Part shown: in pieces, positions 19,188 through 27,163 of the stretch
How positions within the stretch are numbered: position 1 is the first letter of the stretch
Layout of the letters: each line of letters starts with the position of its first letter
From: an uncultured Gammaproteobacteria bacterium
GTDB lineage: Bacteria > Pseudomonadota > Gammaproteobacteria > Eutrophobiales > Eutrophobiaceae
Reading direction: 5' to 3'
Length of the DNA stretch: 64,000 bases
NCBI GenBank assembly: GCA_943788005.1
Contig: CALSOP010000003.1
Coordinates: 132,690-196,689, forward strand
The notes under the pieces: generated by a model
What the model saw: only the letters and a program-made list of their open reading frames with translations
Database searches by the model: none
Told to the model about the DNA's origin: nothing
Position numbers and translations under genes: made by a program

Positions 19188-20384
19188 ATGAGAACATATA
19201 AACAATATTTATTTCTATTTTTAATTGCATCAACAAGCACCCTATCCTATGCGGGCGAGTGGAGTGGTTTTGCTGGGTTAGAATTCAGAGGCTTTAACCA
19301 AACAGCACAAGACACACGACAAGACCACGACACCAATTTCTCATTTGTATTTGAACCCGAGTATTTTCATGAATGGGATGATGGTGATCAAAGTATCGCC
19401 TTTGTGCCTTATGTTCGTGTTGATGAAAACGATAACGAACGAACACATTTCGATATTCGTGAATTAACTTATTTAAAAGTTGCCGAGCGCTGGGAATTAC
19501 GTCTCGGAATAAGAAAAGTATTTTGGGGTGTCACTGAGTTTCAACACTTGGTTGACATCATCAATCAAACTGACCTGGTTGAAAACCTCGATACCGAAGA
19601 TAAATTGGGTCAACCAATGATGAACCTCGCTCTGATCAATGATTGGGGCACAGTCGATCTGTTTGTCATGCCCTATTTCCGTGAACGAAATTTTCCAGGT
19701 ACCTCAGGTAGATTAAGATCGATTCCAGAGACGCGACAAGATCGCTCACAATTTGAATCTGCCGCAAAAGAAAAACATATCGACCTTGCTGCTCGCTACA
19801 CACACTACATTGGTGACTGGGATATTGGTCTAGCACATTTTTATGGCACTAGCAGAGAACCACGCTTACTGTTTAGTATCGATAGTGGCGGTAATCCTTT
19901 TATTATTCCGTTCTATGACATCATCAACCAGACCTCGGTCGATATCCAAACCACCAAGGGCAATATGCTGTGGAAATTTGAAGCCTTGCATCGCAGCGGT
20001 CAAGGCACGACCTACAATGCACTTGCAGGCGGATTTGAGTACACCTTTGTCGGTATTATGGATACCGCTCTCGATCTAGGTGTGCTCAGTGAATATCACT
20101 ATGATGACCGCGATGAATTATCCATGAACATATTTGAAGACGATATCGCCATCGGTGCGCGTCTCGCATTCAATGATGTTCAATCAAGTGAAGCACTTGT
20201 TGGTGTCGTATGGGACAGAGACAACGGTGGTAAATTCTTCAATATCGAAGCCAGCAGGCGACTCGGTGATAGCTGGCTACTTGAGCTACAGGGCCGTTTC
20301 TTCTTTAATCAAAAACGCAGTGATCTGGCATTTTTTGTGAGCCGAGATGACTATACTGAATTATTCCTGACCTATAACTTCTAG
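19188..20384 (+). CDS. outer-membrane beta-barrel protein of the RND operon
   Basis: The 398-residue protein has a signal peptide ending near LSYA-GE, alternating amphipathic strands, an aromatic C-terminus (TELFLTYNF, final Phe) typical of Bam-assembled barrels, and conserved-looking segments such as LRLGIRKVFWGVTEFQHLVDIINQTD. It follows the LolA-like gene by 38 bp in the TetR operon. I infer the outer-membrane component for cargo handled by the MMPL pump. No TolC-like features are present. The family resembles uncharacterised barrels in such operons; an exact assignment is not possible by eye. Confidence 0.75.
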   Translation: MRTYKQYLFLFLIASTSTLSYAGEWSGFAGLEFRGFNQTAQDTRQDHDTNFSFVFEPEYFHEWDDGDQSIAFVPYVRVDENDNERTHFDIRELTYLKVAERWELRLGIRKVFWGVTEFQHLVDIINQTDLVENLDTEDKLGQPMMNLALINDWGTVDLFVMPYFRERNFPGTSGRLRSIPETRQDRSQFESAAKEKHIDLAARYTHYIGDWDIGLAHFYGTSREPRLLFSIDSGGNPFIIPFYDIINQTSVDIQTTKGNMLWKFEALHRSGQGTTYNALAGGFEYTFVGIMDTALDLGVLSEYHYDDRDELSMNIFEDDIAIGARLAFNDVQSSEALVGVVWDRDNGGKFFNIEASRRLGDSWLLELQGRFFFNQKRSDLAFFVSRDDYTELFLTYNF

Positions 20385-20537
20385 TTTTTCCTTCATAAAT
20401 AAGCACTTAAAATTTAAAACTATTGAGTGAACTGCTCATTTAATATTTTACTTGAAAGTTCTCTAAATGTTCTCTTATAATGGCTCGTCCCTGAAAACCC
20501 CACACTGTTTTCAAGACATGACTCCCCAGTCACTTCT

Positions 20538-20635
20538 AGTACAGGACGTACTGGCATCTGCTCAGGCAGATTTAGCTAAGAAATTACACATTCGATGCTT
20601 TCGTTGAACAAGCCTTAAGGATGAGGCTTGCTCAA
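20538..20635 (+). promoter_or_regulatory. structured leader upstream of dinB-like gene
   Basis: Three consecutive inverted repeats lie between the barrel gene and the polymerase gene: AGTAC/GTACT (20538-20552), TCTGC/GCAGA (about 20557-20570), and an 11-bp stem with one mismatch, TTGAaCAAGCCT/AGGCTTGcTCAA (20604-20635). The last ends 26 nt before the ATG. A TATAAT-like box near 20478 with TTGAAA 18 bp upstream could start a leader of about 175 nt. No LexA box of the E. coli type was found. Confidence 0.4.
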
Positions 20636-20661
20636 CAACCTACCCTGTGCGGAGAATAATA

Positions 20662-21927
20662 ATGACACTAAAAACCTGGCCGCGGGTCATTGCCTTGGCC
20701 GATATGAACGCCTTCTTTGCATCAGTCGAACAAGTACACAACCCGGATTTAATGGGTAAGCCGATTGGGATAACCAATGGTTTAACCGGCACCTGCATTA
20801 TTACTTCCTCTTATGAAGCACGCGCCTTTGGTGTATGCACTGGCATGCGTGTCAAAGAGGCAAAACGACTTTGTCCCGACTTTATCCAGATACCCGCCAA
20901 CCCGGTGCTCTATGCCAAAGTCTCAACGCGGATTATGGACTCACTACAAGACATCTCCCCTGACATAGAGATTTTTTCTGTCGATGAAGCCTTTATCGAT
21001 CTCACTCGTTGCAAAAAAGTATGGAACGCCACACCGGAAGTGATCGGCATGATGATTAAACGAAAAGTATTCAGTGTGTCGAAAGTGAAATGCTCTGTCG
21101 GCATTAGCGGAGATAAATCCACTGCCAAGTGGGCGGCTAAGCTGATGAAACCCGATGGCCTCACCATCATCCCACCATGGGAAGCAGCGGCAAAACTAAG
21201 AGGCGTCCCTGTAACAGAACTCTGCGGTGTTAATAAAGGTATCGGTGCTTTCCTAGCAAAGCGCGGTGCCTTTACTTGTGGTGATGTTGCTCGATTACCG
21301 ATTAGCGTATTAGGTCAGCGCTTTGGCAACCCCGGCAAACGGATATGGTATATGTGCCAAGGTAAAGACCCGGACAAGGTGCAGAATAATATTAAACCAC
21401 CAAAGTCTATTGGCCATGGCAAAGTGATGCCTCCAAACACAACAGCGAAAGATACGATCTATATGTATCTAATCCACATGGCTGAAAAAGTCGCACAACG
21501 CTTACGAAAGCATGCTCTAACTGCGCAGCGCTTTTATATCGGCTTAAAAACAAGGCATGGCTGGTTGGGCAATAAATTCAAGATAGAATTCCCGAGCAAC
21601 GATAGCAAGCCTCTTATCGATCTATGTAAAATTGTCATGTATCAATACTGGCATGGCGAAGGCGTACATCAAGTACAGTTAACCGCTTTAGACCCACGAG
21701 CAGAAAAGGGACAGGTTGATTTATTTGAAGATGATGACATAAAGAATCATCAATTAAATAAAGCATTAGATAACATCAATGAACGCTATGGCGAATTCAC
21801 ATTAGCGCCGGCCAATTTATTAAACCGATCAGACATGCCAAATGTTATCGCACCGGCATGGAAGCCCTATGGGCACAGACAAACAATACAAGATGCAAAC
21901 TTAGAGAAAAAAGAATCTGACGAATGA
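20662..21927 (+). CDS. dinB: Y-family (DinB/Pol IV-like) DNA polymerase
   Basis: A translesion polymerase of 421 residues from ATG 20662, which has GGAG 7 nt upstream; the track GTG at 20647 adds five residues. Motifs: ALADMNAFFASVEQ (first catalytic Asp), YEARAFGVCTGM (fingers), EIFSVDEAFIDLT (catalytic Asp-Glu), GVNKGIGAFLAKRG (HhH) and a little-finger domain. Near the C-terminus GQVDLFEDDD contains a QxxLF-type sliding-clamp motif. Length exceeds the roughly 350 of E. coli DinB because of the C-terminal tail. Base composition here and in the IS looks less AT-rich than in the neighbours, so horizontal acquisition is possible. An SRAP remnant nearby suggests a damage-response locus. Confidence 0.92.
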   Translation: MTLKTWPRVIALADMNAFFASVEQVHNPDLMGKPIGITNGLTGTCIITSSYEARAFGVCTGMRVKEAKRLCPDFIQIPANPVLYAKVSTRIMDSLQDISPDIEIFSVDEAFIDLTRCKKVWNATPEVIGMMIKRKVFSVSKVKCSVGISGDKSTAKWAAKLMKPDGLTIIPPWEAAAKLRGVPVTELCGVNKGIGAFLAKRGAFTCGDVARLPISVLGQRFGNPGKRIWYMCQGKDPDKVQNNIKPPKSIGHGKVMPPNTTAKDTIYMYLIHMAEKVAQRLRKHALTAQRFYIGLKTRHGWLGNKFKIEFPSNDSKPLIDLCKIVMYQYWHGEGVHQVQLTALDPRAEKGQVDLFEDDDIKNHQLNKALDNINERYGEFTLAPANLLNRSDMPNVIAPAWKPYGHRQTIQDANLEKKESDE

Positions 21928-22267
21928 TGTAAAACAGATAGTAATATCAGTTAACAAAAAACCTACTAGCAGGAAGATTATCGTGTAAATGGTGTCCATC
22001 AGTAAGTGCTTTTGGTTGTTATTAGGGAATAAAAAGTGTATTTCCATGGGGTGTATTGCTATTGTATCTCGTCACCTGAAACTCAATAGACTATAATCCG
22101 CCGTCTTTTACTCCTATAGTTGTCCAAACAGGTCAATGTATGCTTGATTATTAGTAGGAAATACAAAAATTTTAGATGACTCTCTTGCAGAAATGCTTGC
22201 AAAGAGATTCGATAAAACTGTGAAATTTTATGCATTATCGTATAGCTAAGAAAAATTTTTATCATTA
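21928..22267 (+). other. 340-bp intergenic stretch, no supported gene
   Basis: I found no convincing gene here. A short frame (about 22145-22249) reads like the tail of a protein (KILDDSLAEMLAKRFDK) but has no upstream start and may be a decayed fragment or chance. TATAAT occurs at 22092-22097 without a good -35 box. Confidence 0.4.
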
Positions 22268-22516
22268 ATGGAGCAAACAATTTTGAGTGAAAAACTTCCA
22301 AGACCATGTGCGGTATGTACTGTATGTCACACCTATATTAGAAATGCGAGCATGATCAACTATGCTTGTGGACTAATGATTGATGGCAAAAGATGCAAAG
22401 GTGCATGGCAGGGGGCATTAAAAGTTGAAGATTGGGAAGAATGTCAATCTTGCCATGCCACAGATACTAATTGCGATTCATGTAACGGTGAAGGATGGTC
22501 ATTTATCAGGAAGTAA
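22268..22516 (+). CDS. small cysteine-rich (zinc-ribbon-like) protein
   Basis: An 82-residue ORF with two Cys clusters: CAVCTVCHTY near residue 15 and CQSCHATDTNCDSCNGEGW near residue 60, the latter resembling a DnaJ-type CxxCxGxG element. Nine Cys in 82 residues with this spacing is unlikely by chance and suggests one or two structural zinc sites. No signal peptide. The family was not recognised. It lies between dinB and the IS with intergenic DNA on both sides, so it is probably expressed alone. Confidence 0.6.
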   Translation: MEQTILSEKLPRPCAVCTVCHTYIRNASMINYACGLMIDGKRCKGAWQGALKVEDWEECQSCHATDTNCDSCNGEGWSFIRK

Positions 22517-22767
22517 TCAAGTACAAGAACACCTAAAAAATCCTCATCGCCGCTTAATTAAATCAACACTTTTTTGCTTGGTTTATTTATTGCAGATGAT
22601 ACCCCATCGCTACACTCTGACAGCGTGTTAACAAATCAGATGCGCCCTCCTCTAAGCAACTAGCATAATCATAGTGATGGCATCTGTACCCCGTCAGCAC
22701 CATGTGGACCAACTAGCCTGATTGTCTAAGAGATAGTTTTAGTTCATCGTTAACCCAAGAGGAAACG

Positions 22768-23130
22768 ATGATGACAAGTAAAAGAAGTGTAGAACATACT
22801 GTGCGCGATATTCGTCGACGCACCCGTAAAAAATATTCAGCAGAAGAAAAAATTCGTATCGTACTTGAAGGCTTACGTGGCGAAGAAAGCATCGCTGAGC
22901 TATGTCGCAAGGAAGGACTAAACCCAAATGTTTACTACCGTTGGTCGAAAGACTTTCTGGAGGCAGGTAAGAAACGTTTATCAGGCGATATCGTACGTGA
23001 AGCGACCTCAGATGAAGTCAAAGAACTGCGTGCTGAAACATCTGCGCTGAAAGAAACCTTAGGCGAAGTAGTCATGGAGAATCGGCTGCTTAAAAAAAGC
23101 GTGCTCGGGGATGGGGAGGACGATATATGA
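22768..23130 (+). CDS. IS3-family transposase OrfA (DNA-binding subunit)
   Basis: A 120-residue protein with a helix-turn-helix (KYSAEEKIRIVLEGLRGEE, SIAELCRKEGLNPNVYYRWS) followed by a Leu-rich coiled coil (VKELRAETSALKETLGEVVM), the typical OrfA layout. Start at 22768 or the next ATG, 22771, after an AGAGGA site. It overlaps orfB by 4 nt (ATGA). This arrangement suggests translational coupling rather than the programmed frameshift common in IS3 elements. Confidence 0.9.
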   Translation: MMTSKRSVEHTVRDIRRRTRKKYSAEEKIRIVLEGLRGEESIAELCRKEGLNPNVYYRWSKDFLEAGKKRLSGDIVREATSDEVKELRAETSALKETLGEVVMENRLLKKSVLGDGEDDI

Positions 23131-24125
23131 GGTACTTAGCATCGGATAAAGTCGAGATTATTCAACTGGTACAGAACTCAGATCTGTCGGTTCGACAAAC
23201 GCTGACTCGGCTGGACATTCATAAGTCCACTTTTTACAACTGGCTCAAACGTTATGAAGAGAATGGCGTTGATGGCTTGGAAGACAAGAAGCCGATTCCC
23301 CATGCGGTATGGAATAAAATCACCGAAGACCACTGTGAAGCCGTTATTGAGTTAGCCTTAGAGAAGCCTGATTTGTCTCCACGAGAGTTAGCCGTAAATT
23401 ACACTGACAACAAGGCTTACTTCGTCTCAGAATCCACGGTGTACAGGCTGCTGAAAGAACAAGACTTAATTACCAGTCCGGCCTATATCCTGATGGAGGC
23501 CAGTGATAAGTTTCAACAGCCCACTACGCGCGTGAATGAGATGTGGCAAACGGATTTTACCTATTTCAAGATTATCGGTTGGGGTTGGTATTACTTATCC
23601 ACGGTATTAGATGATTACTCACGTTACATTATTGCCTGGCGTTTATGTACGGGCATGAGTAGCCGTGATGTCTCTGATACGCTGGATGACGCCTTACGCT
23701 TTACGGGACTTGATACAGTAAAGGTAAATCATAAACCGCGTTTACTCAGTGACAATGGCCCGTGTTATATCTCCGGTGAATTAGCCGATTACCTTGAAGA
23801 AAACGGTATGACGCACACTCGAGGTCGACCTTATCATCCACAAACACAAGGCAAGATAGAGCGCTGGCATCGTTCAATGAAGAATCAGATATTACTTCAC
23901 CACTATTATTTCCCCGGGGAACTGGAGGAACAGTTGCAGCGTTTTGTGAGTTATTACAACCATGAGCGTTATCATGAATCACTTGATAACCTGACACCGG
24001 CTGATGTCTTTTATGGGCGTGGCGAAGAAATACTAAGTCAACGAGAGCTAATCAAACAAAACACGTTAGCGATGAGACGACAAATGCATTACGATAAACA
24101 ACAAGTGAAGCACATAACCTATTGA
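23127..24125 (+). CDS. IS3-family transposase OrfB (DDE integrase)
   Basis: The 332-residue protein has an N-terminal HTH (SVRQTLTRLDIHKSTFYNWLKRY) and an rve integrase core. The DDE triad is visible: Asp in WQTDFTYFK, Asp in LLSDNGPCYIS and Glu in QGKIERWHRSMKNQ. The C-terminal region (YYNHERYHESLDNLTPADVFYG) is typical. Full length with no frameshift, so probably functional. The stop lies inside the right inverted repeat. Confidence 0.93.
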   Translation: MRYLASDKVEIIQLVQNSDLSVRQTLTRLDIHKSTFYNWLKRYEENGVDGLEDKKPIPHAVWNKITEDHCEAVIELALEKPDLSPRELAVNYTDNKAYFVSESTVYRLLKEQDLITSPAYILMEASDKFQQPTTRVNEMWQTDFTYFKIIGWGWYYLSTVLDDYSRYIIAWRLCTGMSSRDVSDTLDDALRFTGLDTVKVNHKPRLLSDNGPCYISGELADYLEENGMTHTRGRPYHPQTQGKIERWHRSMKNQILLHHYYFPGELEEQLQRFVSYYNHERYHESLDNLTPADVFYGRGEEILSQRELIKQNTLAMRRQMHYDKQQVKHITY

Positions 24126-24141
24126 TGAACTAATGTGTCTC

Positions 24142-24591
24142 TTAAATCAAACCGCTACCTGTCCAAAAGGTTTTGACGACGTACACCAGCGCTTCTCGTT
24201 TTTCCCATAAGCCGGCAAAACCGAAATAGTCGTCATTTAGAGAATAAATAGCATAGGGTTGTTTATTGCCTTTGCTTCCCTGCCATTCATAAAAACCGGA
24301 CACGGGAATGATGCAACGCTGTTTCTTGTATGCAGTTTGAAAATACGGTTTTTCTCTGAGCGTTTCTGCTTTGGCATTGATGGGCTTTATTTTAATATCG
24401 GACTTTGTCCACGAGGGCACCAACCCCCAATTAAGGGATGCAAATTCTTTGCAATTATTATTTAATCGGATAACCATACAATCAGCGGAAGGTGTGATGT
24501 TATAACTAGTCTTGGTTTCGATAGAACTATCAACGCCAAATTGTTTAGCTATTTTTTTCTTATCGCTATTAAAATAGAATCGACCACACAT
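24142..24591 (-). pseudogene. SRAP-domain (YedK/HMCES-like) gene truncated by the IS
   Basis: The first 140 or so residues are a good SRAP domain: catalytic Cys2 (MCGRFYF), LNWGLVPSW, the Asn in INAKAETLREKP, CIIPVSGFYEW with the active-site Glu, and FAGLWEKRE. The usual continuation containing the active-site His (HxRMP) is absent; the frame runs into the IS right end and stops (WTGSGLI). I did not find the missing 3' part on the other side of the IS, so a deletion accompanied insertion. The native protein crosslinks abasic sites in single-stranded DNA; this remnant should be inactive. Confidence 0.85.
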
Positions 24592-24634
24592 AGCGCAATA
24601 GTATAATTGATGTGTAAATGATATAACTAAATCT

Positions 24635-25000
24635 ATGATAAAAAACGTATTAGGTACTATGCTTGAGCCTTGCTGCGATGAACTAGATACCGGTTATTTT
24701 CGTAATGGCAAGTGTGAGACTTGTGATAATGATGTCGGAATGCATACCGTCTGTGCCGAAATGTCCGATAGCTTTCTGGAATTTTCCAAGAAAAGTGGCA
24801 ATGACCTTTCCACACCAGTAGAGGCATATGATTTTCCCGGCCTTAAAGCTGGCGATAGATGGTGCATCTGTCTGCCTCGCTGGATCGAAGCATTGGAAGA
24901 AGGGGTAGCCCCCAAAATTCTTTTACGCTCTACGGATTCTTCCGTCTTAGAGCACGTGCCATTAGAAGTACTGGAAAAATATGCCATTAGAGATGATTAG
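24635..25000 (+). CDS. DUF2237 family protein
   Basis: The 121-residue protein matches DUF2237 throughout: NVLGTMLEPCC near the start, GMHTVCAEMSDSFLEFSKKSGNDL, FPGLKAGDRWCICLPRWIEA and VPLEVLEKYA. Four or more conserved Cys are present. Small soluble, broadly distributed protein of unknown function. The channel gene follows 15 bp downstream on the same strand, so they may be co-transcribed. It is divergent from the truncated SRAP gene. Confidence 0.9.
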   Translation: MIKNVLGTMLEPCCDELDTGYFRNGKCETCDNDVGMHTVCAEMSDSFLEFSKKSGNDLSTPVEAYDFPGLKAGDRWCICLPRWIEALEEGVAPKILLRSTDSSVLEHVPLEVLEKYAIRDD

Positions 25001-25015
25001 CCAATTTAAAATAGC

Positions 25016-25438
25016 ATGCTCTACATTGTTCTAATTACAACGTTGGCTGTCGCCTCGGCAATTGGTCTACATTATTCCGCCCTAGTAAGTACAACAAAAT
25101 TGCTAAGCCATTTCCATGGCGCTCACCCAGCAAGTATCGTCCTCGCCTTGTTTCTCGCAGTACTAGCGCACCTTTCAGAAATAGTTATCTTCGCTATCGC
25201 ATGGCAAGTAATGTACAGCATGGAACTCATAACCTTTTCGGTTGAGTCACCCACATTCCTGGATATTGTCTACTTTTCTGGAACAACTTATACCACTGTT
25301 GGTTATGGCGATATTGTATTAACAGGTCATGGTCGCATCATGTCAGTTGTTGAAGGCGTAATGGGGCTAGTGCTTATTGCATGGACAGCCTCGTTCACCT
25401 ATTTTGAAATGAATAGAAAGTGGCTCAAAAACGCTTAA
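25016..25438 (+). CDS. two-helix potassium channel (ion_trans_2 type)
   Basis: The 140-residue membrane protein has an N-terminal hydrophobic helix, two further helices and a pore loop with the K+ selectivity filter TYTTVGYGDIVL at about residue 98. Organisation is the KcsA-like pore module without an RCK/TrkA-N gating domain, so it may be gated by voltage, pH or partners. It ends 6 bp from the convergent symporter gene. Confidence 0.88.
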   Translation: MLYIVLITTLAVASAIGLHYSALVSTTKLLSHFHGAHPASIVLALFLAVLAHLSEIVIFAIAWQVMYSMELITFSVESPTFLDIVYFSGTTYTTVGYGDIVLTGHGRIMSVVEGVMGLVLIAWTASFTYFEMNRKWLKNA

Positions 25439-25444
25439 ATCTAA

Positions 25445-26941
25445 TTAAGTCGTCAATAGCCTATTGTTAGTTTTATTTATCCAGAGACTGCCCAGAACAG
25501 CTATAGCTAAATTGAATAACAGTCCAATCAAACCCGGATGAAAACCATAGATTTTTCCATTCTGCACAAAATCAAAACCACCGAAAGCTAAATATAGAGA
25601 CAAAGCCACGCCAAAAACGATTCCTATAAACGTGGGTAACGCCTGCATGCCTCGCCAGTGAATACTCAACATAAATGCAGGTACAAGCTGAATCAGAATA
25701 TCAAACTTCCTATCCAATAATTTTATTAATGAGGCTTTATCACTGAGATAGATAGCTAACCATACTAAAAAGATTATCAAACACCAGGAAAATATTTTTC
25801 CCATAAAGGTTAGCCGTGCTTCACTGGCATTTGCATCGATAAACCGTCCATAGATATCTTTACTTAACATGGATGAAATAGATAACAAGGCAGAGTCAGC
25901 GGTCGACATCATTGCAGCGAGAATTGCAGCATAAAGAATGACAACCAGCCAATAACCCAATACTGAATTTTGTTGAATCATCGACATGATAATACCCAAG
26001 ACACGATCGGTGTCAGTACCTAATAGCCCTGGAACATAGGCAATGGCATAGATTCCGGTAATGACGGCAATCAAAGATGTAAATAATGGTGCGAAAGCCA
26101 TTAGTGCCAGACCTTGCCTTAAGACTTTCTCAGAACGTGCTGCATAGATACGTTGAATGGCTTGCGGGTAAAGTGTCGAACCTAGTCCAATAATAATGAT
26201 ATAACTGAGCCACTCCCGTAGGCGGTTTGCATCGGGCACATTGACCTTTGCAACTTCAGGCGACTGTTGAATTATATTCGTGGCGAGTGAAATCGGCCCA
26301 AATTGTTTATATAACATAAATAATAAAAGACTAAAGCCAACCATCAACACCAGTCCCTGAATAACATCTGTCCAGGCAACGGCACGAATACCACCCAGCG
26401 TGCCATACACCACCATGATCAATGTTAACAAGATGACACCTTGTCGATAGGCTGTATCAGGATCAGCCATCGATAAACCTTGCATTGCACGCCCCATCGC
26501 CATCAGTTGCGCCAATAAATAATTGCTCAGCACAACCACGAGGATTAACGTTGCAATCACATTAATCCAGTTTGAATTAAAACGGTGTTGAAGATAATCG
26601 GTCGGTGTTATGAAGTCATACTGTTTCGCATAGGCATAAAGCCTTGGTGCTAAGATTAAAAAGCAGGCCACTATTGCCGTCATAAAATGAATACACATTA
26701 TCCATGCGAATCCAATTCGATAGGCCTTGCCGGAATAACCAAACAAAGTATTACCACTGTATTGTGTCGCGTATAAGGTAAGGAAAATGACGACTAGACC
26801 AAAGCCGTTACCTGCAAGGTAAAAATCTTTTAAGGTATTCTCTTGTCTCGCACGGTAACCAAGAAAACCAACAAATATTAAAGAGCAAAGATAAGTACTG
26901 ATAAATACCCAGGCTGTTTGGTCAAAGACTTGGTTATTCAT
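25445..26941 (-). CDS. sodium:solute symporter (SSS) family transporter
   Basis: A 498-residue LeuT-fold symporter with about 13 helices. SSS features include an early GYRARQENTLKDFYLAGNG segment, GGIRAVAWTDVIQGLVL in the middle and MSTADSALLSISSMLSKDIY (the Na2-site Ser-Thr region). The upstream DUF3311-type gene overlaps its start by 8 nt, a pairing known for SSS carriers, and a lyase gene precedes that. The substrate is unknown; a carboxylate matching the neighbouring lyase is a reasonable inference. Confidence 0.9.
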   Translation of the reverse strand: MNNQVFDQTAWVFISTYLCSLIFVGFLGYRARQENTLKDFYLAGNGFGLVVIFLTLYATQYSGNTLFGYSGKAYRIGFAWIMCIHFMTAIVACFLILAPRLYAYAKQYDFITPTDYLQHRFNSNWINVIATLILVVVLSNYLLAQLMAMGRAMQGLSMADPDTAYRQGVILLTLIMVVYGTLGGIRAVAWTDVIQGLVLMVGFSLLLFMLYKQFGPISLATNIIQQSPEVAKVNVPDANRLREWLSYIIIIGLGSTLYPQAIQRIYAARSEKVLRQGLALMAFAPLFTSLIAVITGIYAIAYVPGLLGTDTDRVLGIIMSMIQQNSVLGYWLVVILYAAILAAMMSTADSALLSISSMLSKDIYGRFIDANASEARLTFMGKIFSWCLIIFLVWLAIYLSDKASLIKLLDRKFDILIQLVPAFMLSIHWRGMQALPTFIGIVFGVALSLYLAFGGFDFVQNGKIYGFHPGLIGLLFNLAIAVLGSLWINKTNNRLLTT

Positions 26942-27143
26942 CTTGCGTCACATCCGTGTCCCAGGGATAGCGTAATAATAAGAATGCGGTAAACATAGAG
27001 GCACAAATTGATACGGCAATCGCTATTACAACCCAGAGTGGTAGGCCCAAAACGAATGAAGTTGATTCTTCTGGCCAATACCAAGGTATGCCAATAACCA
27101 GCAACACAAAATAGACAGCACAAATCCAGTAAGGTCGTTTCAT
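26934..27143 (-). CDS. small DUF3311-like membrane protein
   Basis: A 69-residue protein with two hydrophobic helices (WICAVYFVLLVIGIPWYW and PLWVVIAIAVSICASMFTAF). The layout and PLWVVI core resemble DUF3311 proteins, small partners encoded directly before sodium:solute symporters. It overlaps the symporter start by 8 nt and starts 20 bp after the lyase gene, so the three form one operon. It probably stabilises or modulates the carrier, by analogy with other SSS pairs. Confidence 0.78.
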   Translation of the reverse strand: MKRPYWICAVYFVLLVIGIPWYWPEESTSFVLGLPLWVVIAIAVSICASMFTAFLLLRYPWDTDVTQDE

Positions 27144-27163
27144 AATAGATACAGCAGGCTTTG

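Larger units (their letters stand above)
22705..24165 (+). mobile_element. IS3-family insertion sequence, about 1.46 kb
   Basis: Two co-directional transposase ORFs are bounded by imperfect terminal inverted repeats. The left end (22705-22748) begins TGGACCAACTAGC and ends TAGTTCATC; the right end (24124-24165), read inward, begins TGGACAGGTAGC and also ends TTAGTTCATC, with TAAGAGA shared between. The outermost bases may extend by 2 nt (TGTGGACC). No clear target duplication flanks it (ATG at left, AAA at right), suggesting a flanking rearrangement or deletion. The right end interrupts the SRAP gene. Both ORFs are intact, so the element may be active. Confidence 0.85.

Noticed and set aside
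20603-20636. GTTGAAC ... GCTCAAC inverted repeat looking like an integron attC core
   Set aside because: The core sites are in the wrong order (GTTRRRY before RYYYAAC on both strands), the element is too short, and no integrase or cassettes are present. It is better read as a leader hairpin.
20400-20661. LexA box upstream of dinB
   Set aside because: CTGTTTTCAAGACA has spacing 7, not CTGT-N8-ACAG; no good match was found.
22145-22249. Protein-like frame in the dinB-downstream gap (KILDDSLAEMLAKRFDK)
   Set aside because: No start codon upstream in frame and too short; may be a fragment or chance.
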